64,000 nt of DNA from Salticus scenicus (GCA_963930645.1 OZ005652.1:321418238-321482237); one strand, 5' to 3'. Shown: positions 24,635 through 34,860, counted from the stretch's first letter. Program-made: numbers and translations. Notes: generated by a model from the sequence alone, not told the origin.

Positions 24635-25310
24635 TAGAATAAAGAGGATGATCTATAGGATAATCAGAAAAATCAAAGATAGATGTATTACTTTGCATAT
24701 CTTGATATATGTCATCTGTTGTAATATGATACGTTAGTGAATCAGTATCAGTAAATAAGAGCGTCGCTCGGTCGTTATGTAGTGGCTTTATGAAATTATA
24801 GTGAAAATTATACATTAGGAATTTAGAAAGTTCAAGAATGCAAAACCCAACATAAATAGGACGATTCATCAGAATGCTTGTTTTAAGTCTTTCGACAGCA
24901 GTTAGATTTTCGTCATAAGTTTTAAATGATTTAAAGGTGGGAGATGCTACTAATTTTACTGCTCTTTTAGAGGTGTTACTACAAAGTTCCATATTACGTC
25001 TTTTTCGTAAGTTTTCCATGGTTTTCCCATACACACTATTGTTTAAAAGTTTTAAAAAATCTTTTTCAAAGGATGATGAAGCTTGTTTACGTTTTTCGGT
25101 GTTGAATAATATATATTTTTCCAACCAAGGAGCTTGTTTAAATTGAATGGCTTTATGCACTGCTGTAACTTTCAATCCTAATTGAAGATAGAGTTTTAAA
25201 TTTCGATAATGCACCACATAATTTTTCTTGTTTTGAAGGTTAGGTATTAATTTTGGTGCCCCAACATATTTTCTATTGTGAAGTAAACTTTTAGCATAAG
25301 GTGACAGCAT
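24603..25310 (-). pseudogene. Polymerase palm/finger segment with motifs B and C
   Basis: This 235-codon open stretch follows the in-frame stop at 25311. KLLNNSVYG (about residues 87-95 here) is motif B, which contacts the template and incoming nucleotide. FTDTDSL (about 186-192) is motif C with the two metal-binding aspartates. The stretch NYVVHYRNLKLYLQLG is typical of this polymerase group. The ATG right after the stop could start a fragment lacking the exonuclease domain and motif A, which would not be a complete enzyme. Confidence 0.85.
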
Positions 25311-27633
25311 TTATTCGGTTAAGGTTAATCTTTCAGGTGCAAGTGGATAATCGTTATGGGTATGATGAAGGTGCTGAGGGTAATCGAGATCAACTTCAAA
25401 AATATAACCAATATCAGAATCATCTTGAAGAGATAGAATCCAGTCTTCAGTTATATCATTTATGTCGATCCATTTGAAGTTTCCATAGGGTAAGTACTGG
25501 GACATAGCCCAACCGTAAAGGTTATTGGCATCCCAGTACATTATATAACTATTGGGTTCATCTGGATTATAATCATTCATATAAGGATTGTTTGCTCTGG
25601 CCAGTCTTCTGCTAATCATGCTAATTCCACCTCGAATCCCTTTTTCTATTAACAACAACATATTAATGTCTGTTAAGAGCTCTAGAGGTGTTTCAGTCAT
25701 TTTTAGGCATGCTTGCCATGCAAGTCCAGGAGTGGTAAAAAGGTGTGCACAATCAATTTTATAATAACGCATACAAAGTTCTCTGAAATTCTGAAATACG
25801 TCAGCAAGCAATAAAACGTCTGTTTTTACATATAAATTATGGTAATCACCAAGATTTTTCATATTGAATGTACTCCAAATTTTTTGAGCATGTTCGTAAT
25901 CATCCTCAGAAATAGCCTCTTCTGCCAATGAATTATAAAATGCAGAAGGAGGAGGGAGTGATGATTCTTCGAATTTATTAAAACAGTTAAAATAGTCGTA
26001 GGGATAAACACCTTTGCGTGTTAGTAAATCTAAACATGTGTTAACGGGAAAATTTTCTTTTAAAATGGTAAACTGTGAAGAGTCAAGGTTTTTCACAAGT
26101 TTTTCTAGAGATGTTGGAAGAAACTGAAACGAATCTAAGAAAATCAATTGAATAGGATATCCAGGTTTCTTTAATCTAAAGGTAATGTAATTTTCTATTG
26201 TTGTGGCAATAACTTCTATTTGATGATCTTTATATTTTCCAAGTTTTGTCATAATATGATGACCATCATAATTTTTCAAATTGTGAAATATAACAGGAAT
26301 TGATTTAGACTGTTTAAAGTTAAGGTTGCAGGAAGCATGTAATGCTCCTCTATAAGCTCCCGAAATATGACAATGATCTCTAACACGATCATTATGTAAG
26401 GGTTTTTTACACAAAGTACAAAGTTTAGCTTCTTGAAAAGCTTTCTCCTCCTCTAGAGTTAATTTCATTGGTTTTATTTTCATTAATTTTTCACCAAGCA
26501 TCTCTTTTTCTTGCATAATTTGGTCTAAAAAGTGCTCAACAGCATTTTTACCACGATAAACTACAATAGGTTTAATAGAATGTCCATCAGGACCGATAAT
26601 AACATATGCATAACCACAAGGCTCATGATATGCAATTTTGTAACTGTGTGAAATATCTGAAGAAGGTGAAACTGAGGTAATAGGTACAAGAAGACTTTCA
26701 AAATCGGCATATATTGTATAGGCAACAGGATGTTGTAAGTGTGTACCTGAAAATTTTAAAATATTATTTTCCTCAGAGGGCATTTTAATAACTTGTACTT
26801 CATGTTGTTGACAGTACTGGATATGTGATTTTAATAAATCTTCTCTAGTGAAACGATGCAAACATCGAAAACAGTAATATGCAGCAGTCTTATGTTTAGT
26901 TAAATCACCAAGGAGACGTGAAAAGTTTCGGATGAGACAATAATGTTGTCTTTCATCATCAGAAATTAGTAACAAGTTGATTGTATCAGCGTCATTTTTT
27001 GGTGAAATGTACAGTGGACACACTTCATTGTCTTCATACCCGAAGACATTAATCCGAAAATCATTCATCTTTTCAATGATAGGTATCTTTGTTAGAGGTA
27101 CAGGACATGTTATATTACCTAGTTTAATGGTATTTTCATAGGGTGTGTAATGAGATACGCGTTCAGGATTCTCACTAAAATGCAAATTCAGTTTATAGGC
27201 GATTATGCACCAAATGAGACATTTTTGATCTTCATTTTGAATGTTTAACACAGATTTTTTTGCAGCAAGCTTTGAAGGTAGCTTAATATAGCTGCTAGCG
27301 GCTAGAGGATGGTATTTAGCTATTTTCAGTTCCAGATAATGAATTTTCTTAAAAACCCACCCGGATCCTCGCTGGATGAATTCATCTAGTGACTTAAGGA
27401 TTTTTGCATATCCTTCGCTAATATGCTGTTCAACTGAATCTTCAATAAGTTCTGTAAAACAGGAACTTCTAAAATATGTTTGAATTTCCTCCATATCTTC
27501 ATTAGGTCTTTTACGTTCTAACGAAACTTTCATGATCATATACCACTTCAAGGCATTTTGTTCCTTTAACTCACATTTTAGTTTTTCAAGTACTTGAGAC
27601 TGTATATATAACTGAAATATTTCTAAATCACAT
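25311..27633 (-). pseudogene. Polymerase exonuclease and motif A segment
   Basis: The open frame upstream of the TAA at 25311 holds about 746 residues counted from codon 27551, which is TTG, so it is not a natural start. Visible parts are GSGWVFKKI (about 62-70), a CxxC...H...C finger (227-247), and Exo I YADFESLL (281-288). Next come a zinc motif CTLC...DHCHISG..RG..HASCN (378-409) of HNH/endonuclease VII type, Exo II FHNLKNYD (422-429), Exo III YVKTDVLLLAD (574-584) and motif A DANNLYG (673-680... catalytic D673). This is the DNA_pol_B_2 architecture. Catalytic residues are present, so decay is recent. Confidence 0.88.
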
Positions 27634-28203
27634 TCACTGCTTTCGTTTGGATAAAAAAAGCACTGTATTAAACACGCTAGAAGCTTCAGCTTGTCTTTTA
27701 GCCCTTTTAGACTTTACAGCAGGTTCAGTTCTCTTCCGTTTTCTAGTAACAAGTTCATGCTCTTGGCGCTTGTGAGAAATCAGTTCAGATTTTAGATCAA
27801 ACACTTTATTACAGTCACTGCATGGATATCGTGAACTTTCGTGAAATTTTAAATGTCTTTGAAAATTGTCTAAGCGGGAAAATACAAGATCACATTGTTG
27901 GCACTTTATCGAAACTACTTCATCTTTACTTTTATGAAGCAACATATGTCGTTTCAAGTCCCACTTTTGAGTAAAAGTATTTTCACAAGAAGAACAACTG
28001 AAACTTTGTAATGCTTTCTGAACATTCTTGTCAGCAGGTAGAGATTGGTTTTTATGTATCAACGTATGACGAATCAAGTTTGATTTTAGGCTGAATCCTT
28101 TTCCACAGTCATCACACTTGAATAACTTCTCTTTCAAATGTAGCTTTTCATGGCGATGCAAATCATATCTCCTTGAAAATGTCTTGTGACAAGTTGAACA
28201 ACT
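27634..28203 (-). pseudogene. N-terminal five-finger C2H2 domain of the polymerase gene
   Basis: Starting at the splice acceptor at 28203, five C2H2 fingers follow: CSTCHKTF, CDDCGKGF, CSSCENTF, CQQCDLVF and CSDCNKVF, each with paired histidines. A basic stretch (RKRKRTEPAVKSKRAKR) after the last finger looks like a nuclear localisation signal. The frame closes at 27634. The next frame over continues without a gap into the polymerase segment, so one protein was probably split by the T7 frameshift. Sequence-specific binding to the element tips or nuclear targeting are possible roles; both are inference. Confidence 0.75.
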
Positions 28204-28270
28204 CTGAAAAAAATTAATAAAAGGTTTGTTTTAGAATTTTTATACTCATAAAAAGTAATTATAAAAAGTT

Positions 28271-28640
28271 TTCTTAACATAGTTTTATTGTACTTGATTC
28301 TATTATTTTTACTAATGCAATGTAAAAAATACATTTGCATAAAAATATTTACCATCTTAACCAATTTTCCTACCATAGTTTTACATATTTGCACTAATGT
28401 AATGTAAAAAATACATTTGCATAAAAATATTTACCATCTTAAGCAATTTTCCTAACATAGTTTTACAAATTTGCACTAATGCAATGTAAAACAAATACAT
28501 TTGCATAAAAATATTTACCATCTTAAGCAATTTCCCTAACATAGTTTTACAAATTTTTACTAATGTAATGTAAAAAAAATACATTTGCATAAAAATACTT
28601 GTTACCTTAAACAATTTTTCTTAACATAATGTTGTAAATT
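28271..28640. repeat. Intron 3 tandem repeat, unit of about 84 bp
   Basis: About four to five copies carry ACATAGTTTTA, AATGTAAAA and ACATTTGCATAAAAATA landmarks. They fill most of the intron between 28204 and 28765. Because 84 is a multiple of three, a repetitive spurious open frame appears on the minus strand; it is not a gene. Confidence 0.75.
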
Positions 28641-28765
28641 TTTACTCACGCATTGTTTAATTCTATTTTTAAAAAGGTTTCTTTACAAACGAGAAAAATT
28701 TTCCTATCATGAATATTTACTAACATAAAGTATATTGTATTTCTAAGAAAAAATACTCAACTCAC

Positions 28766-28834
28766 TTAATTTTTATCACTCAAAGAGCTTAAGAGCAGAG
28801 GATTATCAACTGTAGGAGACTTGTCACTAATCAT
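28766..28834 (-). pseudogene. Exon 3 of the polymerase gene, ends in a stop codon
   Basis: CCTTTCAG precedes the exon and GTGAGT follows it. The 69-base exon reads MISDKSPTVDNPLLLSSLSDKN and then TAA directly before the donor. Its length is a multiple of three and both borders are phase 0, so a transcript lacking it stays in frame into the finger exon. It may be a nonsense lesion or a premature-stop cassette exon. Confidence 0.55.
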
Positions 28835-28995
28835 CTGAAAGGAATAAAAAACTTAGGTTAGAGTAAAAATCTCTAAAAAATCTTTAAAATATAATAATAA
28901 AAAAAAATCTTTAAAAATGGAAAAATGGAAAAGAATTAAGATTGAATTAATACAAGTTTAAAAAAGATATTGTTTCGTTCAAGAAAAAAACTTAC

Positions 28996-29088
28996 AAAGG
29001 ATGGTTGAGGTTCTTCATGTACATTCTTTGCACACGATTCTTCAATCTTCAACATTTCTTCTCTTGCCAAACCATAGTCGATGAAAAA
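28996..29088 (-). pseudogene. Exon 2 of the polymerase gene
   Basis: TTTTTTAG before and GTAAGT after define a 93-base exon. It encodes FFIDYGLAREEMLKIEESCA and a further 11 residues without a stop. Charged residues dominate; no domain is recognised. Confidence 0.6.
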
Positions 29089-29642
29089 CTAAAAAAGTAA
29101 ATGGTTTCCATTAAAAATATATTAAAAATTCACTGATGCAAAATAATTTTTAAGTTATTAGAATCCTTTTAAAGAAAATTAACTCTTTGAATCAATCAAA
29201 TGCTAACTATTCATCCTAACAAAATACTATTTCTAAAAAATTCTTCATTACAATGTGTAAACATCAACAAAATGTAAAACCATGTTGAAAGATCTTTATA
29301 AAGTTAAAGTGAAATGCATACAAACACACCCGTTGAATCAGCAGGGTTTACCAAACTTGTATAAAAAAGTGAAAAAATTAACCATAGATAACGTATAACA
29401 TAAAAATTAAAGCATAAGCTTAATAAAAAATTTCTGAAAAATACATTGCCAATTTTAAAACATTCATAAAAGAAAAAATATATTTTTTATTTCAAAAATG
29501 CATATATATTATGGAAAAAATTCTTTTAATTGATTAAACAAACATTTTATCAAGATTTTTAATATAACACTGATTAATAATTTTCATATGAATTAAAATG
29601 AAACTAGAACAATTTCAAAGAATCACTAAATGATCAACTTAC

Positions 29643-29687
29643 TTTGTCATCAACAGGCAACAATGATGAGTTCTGGTTAATTTCCAT
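29643..29687 (-). pseudogene. Exon 1 coding part of the polymerase gene
   Basis: The ATG at 29685-29687 opens MEINQNSSLLPVDDK, followed directly by the donor GTAAGT. All three short exons link in phase 0, which supports the model although no transcript evidence is available. Confidence 0.55.
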
Positions 29688-29823
29688 ATCGAAATAAAAA
29701 AAATCTTAAACTTTCACTCTCAATAAAAAAACAGGCAAGATCAATGCAAGGTCGAACAGAAAGCAGATCTAAACAAGTCTGAAAGACGCTACAGCAAAGC
29801 CGACGTTGAAACAACAGAGAGAA

Positions 29824-29831
29824 TAAATATA
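29824..29831 (-). promoter_or_regulatory. Putative TATA box of the polymerase gene
   Basis: TATATTTA on the minus strand, in a GC-richer setting, lies about 140 bases upstream of the ATG. That would give a 5' leader of about 110 bases. This is positional inference only. Confidence 0.35.
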
Positions 29832-29839
29832 CGTCCGTT

Positions 29840-30980
29840 CAGATCGAAAGTAGGTAAGCGAATGACAAATTAGATTCAATTTCTTAATTACGAATGGAGA
29901 AAAAATAGGCTATCCCATTTCTAAGCATAGGGGTGTCAGGTTTAATGGACTATTCCACTATGTTGAAGAGGGGCGACAGGTTTTGTGAAATAAACTAACA
30001 GTGAGATTAAATAATCATTATACATCACATTTTGATTAATTATTATACTATGTCAATCTATTTTTCATATAGAGGGAAAAAAATGTATTAAATGAAAACT
30101 TTCACAAACGCTTGTTATTAATGATACATAAAAATATTTTTTAAATTATAAAAAACTTACAAGTTTTAATCATGTAGAACATAGATTAAAATTTCAGAGT
30201 GTAAACACAATCTATACCTGGAGAATTTTCCTTAATTGAACATGAAAACAACACATAATCACTCTAAAAATACTTAATTAATCATGTTTTAATTAACAAT
30301 TAACATTCATTGTATACAATTTATTCATTAACGAACTTGTATTGCATTCTAACACACTTATATTTTCATTAAAACTGTAAAATCGCTACTTAAACATCCG
30401 AAAAACAGTTAATTACTTTAATTAATTACTTTAATCAACAATTATCAAGCATTTCATTGAACATTTGACACACTAGAGTTGTATTAAAGCACAATTTTTC
30501 ATTGAAATATAAAAAAAACTGTAAAAACATCATTTAATTGCCTAAAAACCACTTAATTACTTTAATTAATTACTTTAATCAACAATTATCAATCATTGCA
30601 TTAAACATTTGACACACTGGAGTTGTATTTAAGCACAAATTTTAATTGAAATATAAAAAAACTATAAAAACATCATTTAATTGCCTAAAAACTACTTAAT
30701 TACTTAATTAATTACTTTAATTAACCATTCGTTAGCTTAAACACGCATGACATTAAACATTTTACATATCTAAATTATATTATAACACCATTTTTCATAA
30801 AAAATACTAATAAAACATTGAAAAGTGACTTATTTTTCTGAAAATTCATTAATTTCCTTAATTATCGTTAATTAAAGCTAATAAACAACACTTAAACACC
30901 TGAAAAATACTTAAGTACCTTAATTTAGCATAACTGACATCAAAAAACTCAAAAAACAAAACAACATAAAAACAAAACAA
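29840..30980. repeat. Non-coding centre with tandem repeat, unit of about 138 bp
   Basis: There is no gene between the polymerase promoter and the right arm. From about 30270 to 30900, three to four diverged copies of a roughly 138-bp unit recur, with landmarks TTAATTACTTTAAT, CATTTGACACAC and AACATCATTTAATTGCC. In a canonical Polinton this position would hold other genes. Confidence 0.65.
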
Positions 30981-32783
30981 CATTTTAAAAGAAAATTTTC
31001 CCGTTAACACATGTTTAGATTTACTAACACGCAAAGGTGTTTATCCCTACGACTATTTTAACTGTTTTAATAAATTCGAAGAATCATCACTCCCTCCTCC
31101 TTCTGCATTTTATAATTCATTGGCAGAAGAGGCTATTTCTGAGGATGATTACGAACATGCTCAAAAAATTTGGAGTACATTCAATATGAAAAATCTTGGT
31201 GATTACCATAATTTATATGTAAAAACAGACGTTTTATTGCTTGCTGACGTATTTCAGAATTTCAGAGAACTTTGTATGCGTTATTATAAAATTGATTGTG
31301 CACACCTTTTTACCACTCCTGGACTTGCATGGCAAGCATGCCTAAAAATGACTGAAACACCTCTAGAGCTCTTAACAGACATTAATATGTTGTTGTTAAT
31401 AGAAAAAGGGATTCGAGGTGGAATTAGCATGATTAGCAGAAGACTGGCCAGAGCAAACAATCCTTATATGAATGATTATAATCCAGATGAACCCAATAGT
31501 TATATAATGTACTGGGATGCCAATAACCTTTACGGTTGGGCTATGTCCCAGTACTTACCCTATGGAAACTTCAAATGGATCGACATAAATGATATAACTG
31601 AAGACTGGATTCTATCTCTTCAAGATGATTCTGATATTGGTTATATTTTTGAAGTTGATCTCGATTACCCTCAGCACCTTCATCATACCCATAACGATTA
31701 TCCACTTGCACCTGAAAGATTAACCTTAACCGAATAAATGCTGTCACCTTATGCTAAAAGTTTACTTCACAATAGAAAATATGTTGGGGCACCAAAATTA
31801 ATACCTAACCTTCAAAACAAGAAAAATTATGTGGTGCATTATCGAAATTTAAAACTCTATCTTCAATTAGGATTGAAAGTTACAGCAGTGCATAAAGCCA
31901 TTCAATTTAAACAAGCTCCTTGGTTGGAAAAATATATATTATTCAACACCGAAAAACGTAAACAAGCTTCATCATCCTTTGAAAAAGATTTTTTAAAATT
32001 TTAAACAATAGTGTGTATGGGAAAACCACGGAAAACTTACGAAAAAGACGTAACATTGAACTTTGTAGTAACACCTCTAAAAGAGCAGTAAAATTAGTAG
32101 CATCTCCCACCTTTAAATCATTTAAAACTTATGACGAAGATCTAACTGCTGTCGAAAGACTTAAAACAAGCATTCTGATGAATAGTCCTATTTATGTTGG
32201 GTTTTGCATTCTTGAACTTTCTAAACTCCTAATGTATAATTTTCAATATAATTTCATAAAGCCACTACATAACGACCGAGCGACGCTCTTATTTACTGAT
32301 ACTGATTCACTAACGTATCATATTACAACAGATGACATATATCAAGATATGCAAAGTAATACATCTATCTTTGATTTTTCTGATTATCCTATAGATCATC
32401 CTCTTTATTCTAATGAAAACAAAAAAAGTCATTGGGAAATTTAAAGACGAATTAAGTGGTGAAATAGCTCTAGAGTTTGTCGGATTGAAGGCAAAAATGT
32501 ATTCCATAAAATTATGTAAAGATGAAAAAAAAGAGCGAATGGCGTATCCACTCAGGTTGTGCGACATAAAATTAATCATGAAGACTATTTCCAGTGTTTA
32601 CAACAGCAAAAAACAAGTATTGAAAAACAAATAAAAATAGGCCAAGAAAATCATAAACTGTACACAATCCACCAAAATAAAATAAGTCTAAGTCCCTTCG
32701 ATGATAAAAGATTCATCTTAGATGATGGTATAACAAGTTTAGCTTATGGACATTGCGAAATTGATCAAAATGTAGAACTTTAA
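30981..32783 (+). pseudogene. Right-arm copy of the polymerase C-terminal third
   Basis: The reading frame begins mid-gene at the arm junction (isoleucine 496 of the left central segment) and has no start region of its own. Exo III, motif A, motif C and KxY are present. It shares with the left arm the in-frame TAA (31735-31737) and the A7 frameshift (near 32422-32428). It adds private losses: one base near 31998 that breaks motif B, and one near 32530. It is a by-product of arm duplication, not a second gene. Confidence 0.88.
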
Positions 32784-33125
32784 GCTTAAATATTGTAACC
32801 TATACTGTAATTAACTCTACTGTAAACTTCGTTATAAGTGTTGTAATTATATGTATATAATAATTATGATGTTATCTTAATACATAGAAACTTTGAAAAT
32901 ATTTGTAAATAGTGTAAAAATTGTTCAAGATTTTATATTGTAACCTTCGTTATTGTTGACGAAATTGTATATACTAATTATTGTAATGACAACTTACTAG
33001 ATGAATACTTGTAAAAAATGAATGTTGCAAATTTTGTTGCATTTTATAAATTATATGTGTATACTAATTTTGTGATGCAAGCAAGTTTAAAGAATTTTGG
33101 AAACACCATGTGGAAATAATGTTGC

Positions 33126-33131
33126 AATAAA
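33126..33131 (+). promoter_or_regulatory. Polyadenylation signal copy, right arm
   Basis: AATAAA is the mirrored copy of the signal at 23915-23920, about 340 bases after the truncated gene's last stop. Confidence 0.45.
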
Positions 33132-33366
33132 GTTTTTAATTAACTGTAAACCGTGTCTGTTTTATTTCAGAATTGTTACATTTAGAATGTTTGTGAATTT
33201 TACTAATAGGTTAAAAGAAAAAAGTCGAAGAAGAAAAGAAAACTGTTTTATTAAAAGAAAATATAATATAAAGTAATTTGATGATTTAATTTAAACATTA
33301 CTAACTTTAACACTAATACTAAATACAAATTTTAAGAAAAGCACGATTATTACAAAATTAATTATG

Positions 33367-33399
<33 letters not shown>

Positions 33400-33712
33400 A
33401 AAATTTTTTATAAATTTATGTTATTAAAAAACAAAGGAATGTATTAAAGGGAAAATTGTTTTACAATTTTTTCTAAAGATTGCATATTTTAAGTATGAAA
33501 AGTAATTTCACGACTTAATTTTAATATTATAATCTTTTCTAACCAACCTTAAATGTAGGTTTTGAGAAAGCATGATTATTTTTGTATTATACAAAAACTT
33601 TTTATAAGATAATACGCTATCTAAAGCCCTATGATTAGTTCTATAGAAGGTAAATTTCAAGCTTATATCTGTAGAAATGGTAGTAGTGATTGAGGGTGGT
33701 GCGATCGATGTG

Positions 33713-33769
33713 CGCATCCTCTGACGCAAAGCGCATCAACGCATCGACGCATCACGCCTCTTACGCCTC
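33713..33769. repeat. Subterminal iterons, right copy
   Basis: These are the inverted GATGCG/GAGGCG array of the left tip, with spacing fully conserved. Confidence 0.6.
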
Positions 33770-33798
33770 TGCAGGTGAACCCCCATTATCTCACTACT

Positions 33799-33804
33799 CT
33801 CAAC
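33799..33804. repeat. Target-site duplication, right copy (CTCAAC)
   Basis: It directly follows the CTCACTACT right tip and equals 23250-23255. Confidence 0.85.
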
Positions 33805-34448
33805 TATTTTTTCTAAATTCATGTAACTATGCTGCAACGTATTATCCGAAAACTCCAGTCTTCTTTTTCAAGATTATGCATCTTCTATAGGATTTGGACA
33901 TGTATCCCTAGTGTGACCCTCCTGAAACTCAACCTTGTTTCCTGAATTCGCACAACTAATGAACTCATCATATTGTGTACACCTTACTTTTTTTTTACTA
34001 AAACCGTATCAGTTTACTTTGTTATATATAATGCTGTCTACTCTTTGCTTGTGAAAAATTACCTTAAGCTGCAGCGAAAAGCTTTGTGAACAGTTTTTAA
34101 TAAAATTTTTATACGTGTTTTAAAATGGTTTTTTATATTTTTATTATATATATTTATTAATTTCATTAATATTTACGGTGATTAGAGATCGGACAATCAG
34201 TCATATGGACAGACAAACCGAATTCATAAACACATTTCAACATTGTTGGAAAGTATTAAAAAACATGCAAACTTGAAAAGTATAAAGATCCACGAAAATT
34301 TCTAAACTATAAAAGTAAAAAAAGAAAAAAAAAAAAAATCAAAATCAAAATATTTAAGTATCAGTCAGTATGCAAAAAATTGCATTATACCGATAAATTA
34401 GTAAAATTCTTATCAAATTACCGTTAGTTATGCTTTGTTTTAATTTTC
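33805..34448. other. Host flank with diverged copy of the left flank
   Basis: CATGTATCCCTAGTGTGACC near 33899 to CTCAAC near 33934 resembles the left flank 23221-23255. The element therefore entered a pre-existing direct repeat. The rest is AT-rich with no gene. Confidence 0.55.
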
Positions 34449-34860
34449 ACTTTTTTCTATATTGAAGAAAAGAAAGTGTTGTATTCTTAAGCTTTTTGAT
34501 GGACTTACACATTTTGAGATGTCCTAAACACAATTTGGTAATTTTTTTAAAATGTCTGTGTGTCTGACTGTCCGTCTATCCGCCTGAACATGTGTAACAA
34601 AAATATTCTGCCAACTCTAGCTCGAGAACTAATGTACAGAATATCATAAAAGTTATTTTAAGTTGCATTGTGACATAAAATGTTTTTACCAACCATTGGT
34701 GAATATTCTTCAACAGGGAGCGCTGTCGTCCGGTTATATCTTAATTTTTTTATATGACAGTATAAGACAAATTTTATAAGTATAAAACAAGACAGTATAA
34801 TCCAAATTTTAAGACAAGTTACGCATAGACGGTAATTTTTCGTCAATTATTGTGAATTCA
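34449..34860 (+). repeat. Hairpin-ended CTGT repeat, diverged copy
   Basis: It starts with a hairpin (CACTTTTTTCTATAT..AAGAAAGTGTTG), followed by ACACATTTTGAGATGTCCT and a TGTCTGTGTGTCTGACTGTCC tract shortened by changes. It ends near AACAGGGAGCGCTGTCG, paralleling the start of 43588-45048. It is non-coding. Confidence 0.5.

Larger units (their letters stand above)
23256..26067. repeat. Left terminal inverted repeat, 2,812 bp
   Basis: It pairs with 30981-33798. It contains, from outside inwards, GATGCG iterons, about 600 bp of AT-rich sequence with a T-run near 23658-23678, the polymerase 3' untranslated region, and the polymerase gene from about residue 496 of the central open segment onwards. 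Pairing stops abruptly at 26067/30981 inside a codon, so the junction ignores gene structure. Typical Polinton TIRs are several hundred bp, so this arm is unusually long. Confidence 0.9.
24263..29687 (-). pseudogene. Zinc-finger/family B DNA polymerase gene (four exons), broken
   Basis: The gene runs from an ATG at 29685-29687 through exons 29643-29687, 28996-29088 and 28766-28834 to a long exon 28203-24263. All introns are GT-AG and every junction is in phase 0. The product would join five C2H2 fingers to a protein-primed DNA polymerase that copies the linear element from its ends. Lesions: a TAA as the last codon of exon 3 (28766-28768), a frameshift at a T7 run (27652-27658 on the gene strand) between the finger and polymerase segments, an in-frame TAA at 25311-25313, and a frameshift at an A7 run (24620-24626). 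The last two are also in the right arm. Homopolymer frameshifts could be assembly errors. As read, no full-length polymerase is made. Confidence 0.8.
23256..33798. mobile_element. Polinton/Maverick-like element, polymerase-only, fold-back form
   Basis: The 10,543-bp element is flanked by CTCAAC duplications. Its two ends are inverted copies of 2.8 kb (left 23256-26067, right 30981-33798) around a unique centre of 4.9 kb. Both tips start AGTAGTGAG. The only gene found is a spliced zinc-finger/family B DNA polymerase gene on the minus strand, and its 3' third is duplicated in the right arm. Canonical Polintons are about 15-20 kb and also carry a retroviral-type integrase, ATPase, cysteine protease and capsid genes; none is seen. 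The element should therefore be non-autonomous for integration. Other possibilities are an unnamed protein-primed linear element or a derivative of a Polinton-type virus. Confidence 0.8.
30981..33798. repeat. Right terminal inverted repeat, 2,818 bp
   Basis: This is the inverted copy of the left arm. The inner part of about 1 kb (30981 to about 31995) gives the same protein sequence as the left arm. Further out, substitutions and small indels appear, including single-base losses near 31998 and 32530 and a different homopolymer length at 33367-33397. Confidence 0.9.

Noticed and set aside
28381..28614. Repetitive open frame in polymerase intron 3
   Set aside because: It reflects an 84-bp tandem repeat whose period is a multiple of three, within a GT-AG intron.
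28271..28640. CRISPR-like repeat spacing
   Set aside because: The repeats are contiguous units of about 84 bp without unique spacers and the DNA is eukaryotic.
31120..32783. A second, independent polymerase gene on the + strand
   Set aside because: It is the inverted-arm copy of the left gene's 3' part, starts mid-codon at the arm junction and lacks the exonuclease domain.
23256..33798. Long-arm element as an LTR retrotransposon or Helitron
   Set aside because: The arms are inverted, not direct; there is no reverse transcriptase or Rep/helicase, and the 6-bp duplication with a family B polymerase fits Polinton better.
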